Shown here: in pieces, positions 56,501 through 64,000 of the stretch
Layout of the letters: the number at the start of each line of letters is the position of its first letter
How positions within the stretch are numbered: the first letter of the stretch is position 1
Source: Pachyseris speciosa
Taxonomy: Eukaryota > Cnidaria > Anthozoa > Scleractinia > Pachyseridae
Length of the DNA stretch: 64,000 bases
Assembly: GCA_016490735.1 (NCBI GenBank)
Contig: JAEMWC010000210.1
Coordinates: forward strand, 596,001-660,000
Direction: 5' to 3'
Program-made: the position numbers and the translations under genes
Notes under the pieces: generated by a model
Database searches by the model: none
The model's input: only the letters and a program-made list of their open reading frames with translations
What the model was told of the DNA's origin: nothing

Positions 56501-59500
56501 ACAATTTGCTGCAATAATATTGTAGTATATTGTTTCACCTTGAGTGATAAAAAGCATCTTATTTTTAATTTACTTTTCAGTTTAGTGATAAGAAACCTTC
56601 AGCAATTAAAATTAGAGTGAACTTGAATTAAATCCTGTAGTTCCTCTGTCACTTTAGGGTCTGACATGAGCATGCTAGAATGACCTCTCAGACCATTCTC
56701 TGTCTTTCTTGAACAGTTTTAGTTTTCTTACTTCTTTTCTAGGGATCAACTTGTTCAGCTGATCTCAAATTTAAATGAACAGAAAAGGGAAATAAAGAAA
56801 AATGGAATCATTGTAGATGGCAAAAAATACCAGATTAACTTTACAGGTATGGATATACTCAGGAGAAAAGGTCAGACAGACTTCTAATAAATTATCTTGT
56901 TATGTTGTAATCAAGCACTTTCATTGGAGTTGTGTGGAAGCAGCAATTAATGATGAAGAAACCCCTCTTAACACTGGCAACACAGGATGTGTTGCAATCA
57001 AAACTGCAAACAAATGCAAGTATAGGTACGTTTGGATTTGAATGTGTTAGGTGGACAGATGTGTCTTAGCTTTTTTGAGCATTGATTTTTTATATTGTTA
57101 GTAAAATGGCAAGTTGCTTTGTTTTCAAAGTGTTAAGAGCCTAAAAGTAGAAATAGTTGAGCAAATTAAGATAATGAAAGTCAAATTGGCACAAATTGCT
57201 CTAATTTCATTGTGGTTTGCAGTTACCCTTGATTATAAAGCACTCCTTCTCTTGCTGAACAAAAGAGATGATAAGGACTTTGTTCTTGGTGGCAAAGGGT
57301 ATGAGACTGAATTCTGTTTCATCTGTGATGCTATAAGGGTAGGTAAACATGACTTAATTGTGTTAAACAACTGTATTAGATCTACTATTACTGTGTACCT
57401 TTGACAGGCCAGCACGGACTCCCTTCATGGTTTGTGGTTGCAATGCCCATTAGCCTTTAATCTGCCCTCCAATGGGCATATCTTTGAGAACTTGAACTCT
57501 CTCATATGATATACATGTATATCAGAGGCTTTGTGTAGAATGATATTTTTCAGTAGCAGTTGATTTTTTTTATTAAAGCACAGTTTTTTTATTAATGCTT
57601 CTTAAGGTCAGGCTATTTGGAATGTGTTGTGAGAAAAGTGTATTAGGTTAACTGATATTATTTAGTGTCTCAGCGGGACAGGTGGTTTCTTTTTTTTTTT
57701 GGGCAGACGGTATTTCAAACGCCTCCTCCCCATTCTCCTCATGGCTTCACCTCTCACTTTTAGTGGCTCTTTACTTTGCGCCCCAACAATACCGCCTGCT
57801 GTGTAGGCTATTGTTCAAGAGATTCTTTTTCAATTTATTTAAATGGTATTTTAACCAATATATTGATCAATATTCAGTATAGGTAATCGCAGATTTTCCT
57901 CCACCTTGCTATATTTCACAGCTTAATTTAATTGCCATCTTAATATGGTAACTCATGGCCCCTAGATGATAAATCCATTAACATGGTGGGTAGTGGACCT
58001 CAGGGGATTATTTATTGGCATTCATTCACAGTCATTTTCCTGGGTTTAAATAAACTATAGTGAGCTCATTTTCCAGGCATGTACCTGTCATACAGTTGAT
58101 CCAGATGAAACATGTTTGAATTGCTTAAGATCCAAAGCCAATATTGGCCGGAAAGTATCCAAGTCAGTACTGTTCGTTAATCTCAAGAAATAGCCAGATG
58201 TGTTTTGCAACAGCAATGTTATACGTCTAGTGAAAAATTATCTTCCTGATGTCAGCTTCAAAGTCTTTGAGAAAAGGCACTTACTACACCTACTTTATTG
58301 AATTTGAGCTGATAGAAGTACATTTGGACAGAGCTCTATGTTAATTGTCTTCAATCAAAATTTGCCTAGCTGCTTTAAACTGAGGTCAGAAAGGATGTTT
58401 TGACTATTTAAAGTTAAAGTACTACTAAAAATATATATAGTAAATATTATTAGTATCCAGTTACTTTAAAAATCCTATTCCTGCTCTTAAAAGATCTACA
58501 GGTATCCGTGATGACCTTCAGTTTCTGCTCGGAGAAGAAATCAGCAGCATAAACCTTTGCTCACTGCATTGTGAAATGCGAAACTGTGAGCAGCTGTTAG
58601 GATCTTTAGGTTTATTTGCTCATCGTGTCGGCTCTCTTAGTGAGTTGAACCAAGCATTGTCTGACCATGGGCCTGAAAGCTGCAAAGGATATCCACGTGT
58701 TACTGTGAAAGAAAAACCTGGACAGCAAACAGCAATAGAAAGGAACAACATAAAAGTTGCATCATTTTCTGGTTGGTTGATCTTCTAATATTCCCTAATG
58801 TAATTATTTCATGGTAATGTTATAAGTGCAGCTATACTGAGTTTGATTGTGTCAGTTTGATCATGTTATCTTCTATAGACAGAATGTTAACTCAAAGATG
58901 GATCTAGTTACATGTATGTGCTCCTTATTTAACTGATGTAACTGGCTTGTGCATCTGCATGCTATTCAGTGTTTGTCCACCATTGCCTGAATGGCCAAAA
59001 AATATTATTTGTGTCCATAAAGTATACTGTATTGTGTTGAAATTTACCTCTAAACTTAAATTATTTGCTATTCTGAAACCTTGTTATTTACAGGATCATT
59101 TGAGAGGGAAGTATTAAAACACTTTGACAGCATTGTTGAGAGATCCCTGCCTTTACAAAAAGTCACCAATTTTTATCAGCAGTCTCCTGGAGTAGCAAGG
59201 GAAATAATTCTGAACTATGTGACATTTTTTGAAGCAAGAAAAAAGGTTAGTCAAAGAAAGGTTCTATTTAGCAGTTTAGACCTGGTATTTACTTAATCAT
59301 TAATACAGCAATCACAGTCTCTGTGGGACCAAAAAAACTTAACTAAGTAAACATGTAGTCCTGTGGCCATTAGATGTTTTCAGCTACATTTGCATTTTGT
59401 TTTGTTTTGCTTTTTGTTTCAGTTTCCCAGGTCCATTGCCTCATTTAAACCCAGTGCTGTAACAAATTTTGGTGTTCAATTTTATCTTGATTTTGTATAT

Positions 59501-62500
59501 CTCAAAGTGGTTTGTTAAATGATTTTGAAAAGAACAAACAATTTCACATTAATTTTTTTGTTTATTTAAGTATGTTTCTGACATGCTTGATTGTGGAACA
59601 ATAACAAGGGATTATGGAGGTACACAAGAAACAGCCAAGATTGAACAAGGCAGTGGTGAGAGGCAATGTCAAATTTCAATAAGAATCAGCCTACCGAGCT
59701 GAACACTAAACAAGTTTCGAGGTGATTAATTATTTTTGTTTTATTTTACAGATTTTGAGGTTTTTCTCATCAATCTTAAAAATAACTGGGAAGCCAAACA
59801 ACAGAAAGCTGATGCAAAGTTTGTGGAATTGGCTACATTATCGGCTCAGTTGGCAAAAATTCACGAACAACCAAAGCGGAAACAACGAAAGAAGAGTTCC
59901 ACAGCAGTTCAGCCTTCCCAGCAAGAAGACCCTTTTGCTAGTTATGCAGCTGAACTTCAAGTTGAGTTTTTCAAAAAGGTAAAGGACTGAAGTTTAATGT
60001 TAAGGTTGAAATAATAATTCTTTCAAACTTAACACGTAATTATTACGTTTTCTGACTGAAATACTGAGTTAAACTTCATACTTTGTAGATGGTACATGGT
60101 TGTGTATTAAAAAGTATCCTAATATTGTCCTGTAGTGTTGTTTGGACCCTCTTAAGTTTTAAACACTGTCCTGTTGCATATGGTGATGTTCAATTGTTGA
60201 AATTATTTATCATTTTTTTCAGGTTTGTGCTGACTGGAGGGAAATTGCTCTGACACTTCGTGACAGAGTGTTTGAGGATCATGAAGAACAGCATATTGAT
60301 ATCTATGATGTGAAGGTTAGCAGTTATATATTTGTTTTCTTTCTCTCTCTTCAGTTGTTTTCACTTCAAACAAAGCCTTTACTATATGAAAGGAATCTAA
60401 ACTAAGGGTCAAACTTGCTTGCTCAGGCCAAGTTAGTTATACACAGAATTGTAGTTAACAAAAGCTCAATCACTTTATTGAAATTGCAGTGCAAAGAGTG
60501 GGGTTTCCTCTTAAAAAAGTTATTTGGAATACACCTTGGTACAGGTGATTATGGTCATCTTGTTATTGACCATAGTGCAATGTTACTTCGCCAGTTTCGT
60601 TCATTGTATAAGTACTCTGGGCAAGGATTTGAGGCTTCCCATAAGTTGCATCGTCAGCTGTTCTCCAGAGCAACAAATCATGATTCTTCTGAACCTGGGC
60701 AGTCAAGTAAGATAATGCAATTTGTAAATATCTACTTGCAAAAATTACTGATCAGCATGTAAATTGTTTTTACAATAAATAACAGTCTTCAGCAGAGTTT
60801 AATGTTTAATCTCAACCCAAGGAGGTTGTGCCCTAGCTGGTGTATCGATACACCTGCATGCCTGCATGCATGGACACAACCCAAATGCAAGGGAGGCTTA
60901 ATGTTCCTTTGACTTTTAAGTTGTGTTTGATATTAATAATAACTGTATTATTTTATTGATGTATACCCAGAGATTGGTAAAAATGACAATCACATGCACT
61001 TCCCATATTTGGAACCAGTTGTCATCAGTCATACAGAACACACTTAATGTGTCTTCCTTTTGCAGACATTTAAATAAGTTCAATTTTATCTACTGGCAAT
61101 GCATTAAATGCCTTTCTTCTTTAATATTCATACACACAGATCAGTAAGTTGTTGTAATACAACAACTTACTGGAAACTTTAAACTTACTACCTTTATTGT
61201 AGTGGATCAAATTCTTACCCACTGGTTTGCGACAATGTTGCTGGGACTCAGATATACTTTCCGTCAAGCTAAGGACTGTGTGGTCTTTGGCGAGTAATAT
61301 TTGTCTGTTACATAGTTCTACACATGCTTGCATAGGTACATGTACATCCATGCATACATATCTTTACTATGAAACTTCATTTAAATTCACATTCATAGAG
61401 TAGTGTCAGTAGGAAAATAATATCCTCAAAATAATGTGAATTGTAAATACAGTGACTATGACTGTTTCAAAACACTCCAAATGTTGGGTTCATTAAGAGC
61501 AAAGAGATGTCTCACTTGATGAAGGGCTTGATTTAAGTTAAACAGGTAACAGGAGAAAACCTTCATAAATTGACTTCATGCATGTTTGCATGTTTTTATT
61601 TTATTTAATCATAATTATAGAAAAGAAAAAGTTTACCTTCCGTGGATGTGGCTGGAAACCAGTGAGTACCAGTTCTTGGTCCAAGGAAAAGAAAGAATGG
61701 ATTCTGAAAATTGACCAGTTGTTTTCTGATTTATTTGGTTGTGACTTTTTACCGTGTAAGTACAAAAAAGATAGAGGGACTGGTGTGGATGAAAATACTA
61801 TCTTGAGTCTTGTAGAGTATGACCATGATCAGTGGGAGAAGAATTTCATGCCTTTGGATGGAAACATGGGGGAAGAGTTGAGTTCTCAACAACAGAATGG
61901 CTGCCCTAAAAATGACAATGACACAAATCAGACTCCAGAGCCAAAAAAAGTGTCTAAAAGACTAGCCTTTCATGATCAAACTCAATGTGCCAAAAATGAG
62001 AAGGATAACACCTCACCTAAGAAATCCACTTCTTCCTCATCCCTTGGTGTTTGTACAGATGACCTTATTATCATCCAGGATGATGAATGTGACGATCAAA
62101 TGGAGACAAGCAGTACTAGTGATGGCAACTCACAGCTGGGGTTACAACTGTCAACTGCAAAAACTAGGGCTGAATTAGCTGCATTAGCCTCTTTAATAGC
62201 TCCAGTGTTGTCATCTTTCCTTGATTCCTCTTGTGTAGAGGTCACTTCTGATTGTGTTGTCTACACTAATCCCTACTGTCTTACCAGTCGTCCCTGTGAA
62301 AGCATCGTCAAAACAGCTGACAAGCTACTGACTGATGAGAGACGAAATGGAAGTAACCCAACAGGTGTTGTCATTAAAGGCATAGGCCACTTCTCAGCAC
62401 ATGGTTTGTCAGTTCTAAAAAAATTTTCTTTCATTTCCGAGACAAGACGTAAAGTCACTTCAGAAGCTCAGTGGCTCTTACAAGTAGCCTCTGCTCCAGG

Positions 62501-63224
62501 AGAGCTCACATTTCTTCAGGAAGTCCTTTGGAACAGGTCAACCTCTAATCCTGTCCTACGTTCTGGCCAGAAAGTCATTGATGTCATTTCCTTTAGTGAT
62601 CTTTGTGAAGAGAGATACATTGACAGTTTTGTCGTTGATGTGTGTATCAACAAATACATTGAAGAGGCTCACAATCTAGGAAAGGATGAGACACTGTTTT
62701 TGCCAACTGAATTTTTTCAATGGATGGAAATTGGTGACAAGACATTTCAACTATCACAGTTGACAGCTAAGGCTTCTCAAATTTCAAAGATTGAAGATCT
62801 GAAACAGATACTCATACCAGTGTTCATGGTAAACCATTGGGGTCTTATTTACACTGACCTTTCCAACCAGCAATTGTATTTTGATGATGGGCTATCGTGT
62901 CAAGCTCCCTCAACAACACTTCCACATTTGAAAGAAGCAATGGATTTTCTCCTTGAATTGTACCCTCACCATCCTTACCTTCAGACAAAGTTTTGGCGCT
63001 CTTCCAAAACTTTTAGTCGATTTGGAATGCCATCACAGATGCCTGTCGACAGAAAGATGATTGGAAGTGGAAGCTGTGGAATAGGAGTTATTATGGCTGC
63101 CAGAGACTTTATTAAAAATGGCTCATCAAATGTGAATAATATACTGTGGAGATACCACAATATGGACAAGTACAGAAAGGAACTGATGTTACAGATTCTG
63201 AGGTGGGCTGGACATAACATATAG
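53595..63224 (+). CDS. Large multi-exon gene: coiled coil, Cys cluster, conserved core, Ulp1/C48 protease domain
   Basis: Exons: 53595-54182, 55626-55860, 56328-56436 (GC donor), 56743-56846, 57223-57338, 58077-about 58190, 58502-58771, 59094-59245, 59571-59655, 59752-59978, 60223-60315, 60490-60706, 61621-63224. Splice phases match at every junction except exon 6 to 7. Exon 1 holds a coiled coil (KAKISRLEWQIADLEKK) and a Ser/Thr-rich linker. Exons 5-6 form a Cys cluster (CFICDAIRACTCHTVDP, CLNC). Exon 7 has LCSLHCEMRNCEQLLGSLGL. Exon 12 has GTGDYGHLVIDHSAMLLRQF and LFSRATNHDSS. Exon 13 is a Ulp1-like protease. A TAG at 58191-58193 ends exon 6 in frame, and no donor fits exon 7. The core is unfamiliar: I suspect a transposase-derived protein, as large animal and fungal DNA transposons can carry Cys clusters and Ulp1 domains, but cannot place it. 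The start is the first Met after the upstream TGA. Confidence 0.7.
54237..54895. mobile_element. TTAA-flanked non-autonomous transposon in intron 1
   Basis: 659 bases between TTAA at 54233-54236 and TTAA at 54896-54899. The ends GGGGGGACTAACTTAACT are perfect 18-base inverted repeats. TTAA duplications are made by piggyBac and Kolobok transposases; the ends do not let me decide between them. No coding capacity. It lies in the first intron of the protease-fusion gene. Confidence 0.88.
55091..55112 (+). repeat. G-rich tract in intron 1
   Basis: Two runs of eight to ten G separated by single bases, a candidate for quadruplex structure or an error-prone homopolymer. Confidence 0.7.
61143..61171. 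repeat. Palindrome in the last intron
   Basis: Perfect inverted repeat with 14-base arms (agtaagttgttgta and its complement) around a single base. Another perfect 16-base palindrome, ggtgtatcgatacacc, lies at 60838-60853 in the same intron. Confidence 0.85.
61621..63224 (+). CDS. Last exon: Ulp1/C48-type cysteine protease domain
   Basis: Acceptor attatag at 61614-61620; the two bases carried in complete a Lys codon from exon 12. The first part (FTFRGCGWKPVSTSSW) is followed by an acidic, Asn/Ser-rich linker to about 62150. The protease fold starts with DVISFSDLCEERYIDSFVVD and FLPTEFFQWMEIGD. Catalytic candidates are His in VNHWGLIYTD (62835-62837), Asp in LYFDDGLSC (62883-62888), Gln in PSQMPVD (63036-63038) and Cys in GSGSCGIGVIMAARDFI (63075-63077). 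Order and spacing match SUMO/ubiquitin-like proteases of the C48 family. All 534 codons are open and the stop is TAG at 63222-63224. Substrate unknown. Confidence 0.85.
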
Positions 63225-63230
63225 ATCAAT

Positions 63231-63965
63231 CTGCAGAATATACCCAAGGCCATCAGCTGTCACATGACTCTTACAGGTAGAACAAACCCAACTTAATCTG
63301 TTCTCTTGTGGGTAGAATATACCCAAGGTTACAGTTAATTTTACATACGTACCAACTTTTCCTGTTCTCTTGTGGTTAGAATATACCCAAGGTTACAGTG
63401 AATTTTGTTTATGTACCAACTTAACCTGTTCTCTTGTGGGTAGAATATACCCAAGGTTACAGTTAATTTTGCTTACATAACAACTTAACCTGTTCTCTTG
63501 TGGGTAGAATATACCCAAGTTTACAGTTTAATGTTGCTTACGTACCAACTTAACCTGTTCTCTTGTGGGTAGAATATACCCAAGGTTACAGTGAATTTTG
63601 TTTATGTACCAACTTAACCTGTTCTCTTGTGGGTAGAATATACCCAAGGTTACAGTGAATTTTGTTTATGTACCAACTTAACCTGTTCTCTTGTGGGTAG
63701 AATATACCCAAGGTTACAGTTAATTTTGCTTACATAACAACTTAACCTGTTCTCTTGTGGGTAGAATATACCCAAGGTTACAGTTAATTTTGCTTATACA
63801 TCAGCATCACCCGTACTCTTGTGGGTAGAGTATACCCAAGGGTACAGGTAGTTTTGCCTTCAGGAAAACTAACCTAGGCTGAGCCCTTTTAGGTAGAATA
63901 TACCCAAGGGTGCTAACCCTGTACTCTTTTTGGTAGTATATACCCAAGGGTACAGTTACATTGTA
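63231..63965 (+). repeat. 64-base minisatellite downstream of the protease-fusion gene
   Basis: About twelve copies of a unit near 64 bases containing cctgttctcttgtgggtaga and atatacccaaggttacagt. Each unit holds the short inverted repeat gggtagaatataccc. Central copies are very alike; those after about 63790 diverge. The array starts within a few bases of the stop codon, so the 3' untranslated region of the gene must contain part of it. Confidence 0.93.
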
Positions 63966-64000
63966 CATTTTTCCTCTCCGATGAGACTGTCACCTTGTCG

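Noticed and set aside
63231..63965. CRISPR-like array
   Set aside because: The whole 64-base unit repeats, without unique spacers, in eukaryotic sequence; it is a minisatellite.

Overview
This is nuclear DNA of an animal. It is AT-rich, its genes are split by GT-AG introns, and almost everything between the exons is made of transposable elements and their relics. The mix of families (ISL2EU elements with THAP/YqaJ/PHD proteins, PIF/Harbinger with Myb partners, IS630/Tc1-like, Tx1-like L1, CR1-like LINEs, Penelope, Ty3/Gypsy, a tRNA-derived SINE and many MITEs) fits an anthozoan cnidarian, most likely a stony coral. That assignment is inference; nothing here proves a species.

Layout. (1) Positions 433-47272 carry five short leucine-rich-repeat exons on the + strand, at 433, 33816, 36175, 44545 and 47202. 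Each is about 72 bases long with good splice sites, like the one-repeat-per-exon ectodomain of LGR/relaxin-type receptors. The huge introns are packed with mobile DNA. Three of the five exons have lengths that break the frame, so this array may be decaying. (2) From left to right, those introns hold an IS630/Tc1-like element (1256-3856), a two-gene ISL2EU element (4941-8122), a CR1-like LINE, a pair of MITEs, a THAP-coiled-coil gene (12060-12962), a Tx1-type L1 (13569-18510), a giant palindromic ISL2EU derivative (18501-29597) whose left arm is split by a 7.5 kb Harbinger element (18843-26308), a second Harbinger (30363-31748), a Penelope relic, a SINE, and an L1 inserted in another LINE with a 14-base target duplication (36724-42491). 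(3) 48804-52555 is a retroelement graveyard: L1 ORF1 pieces around a 5'-truncated Gypsy with its 3' LTR. (4) 53595-63224 is the best-preserved gene of the window: about 13 exons whose phases fit almost throughout. It encodes a protein of roughly 1,340 residues with an N-terminal coiled coil, a Cys cluster, a conserved core of unknown function and a C-terminal Ulp1/C48-type cysteine protease domain with its His-Asp-Gln-Cys residues. One in-frame stop lies in exon 6. A 64-base minisatellite starts directly after it and runs nearly to the window end.

The nested insertions give a relative chronology: Harbinger is younger than the palindromic ISL2EU element; one small hAT-like MITE is younger than the Tx1 element and another is younger than the ISL2EU palindrome; the twin-primed L1 is younger than the CR1-like LINE it split. 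The most interesting candidates are the protease-fusion gene at the right end and the palindromic ISL2EU element with an intact PHD finger in one arm.
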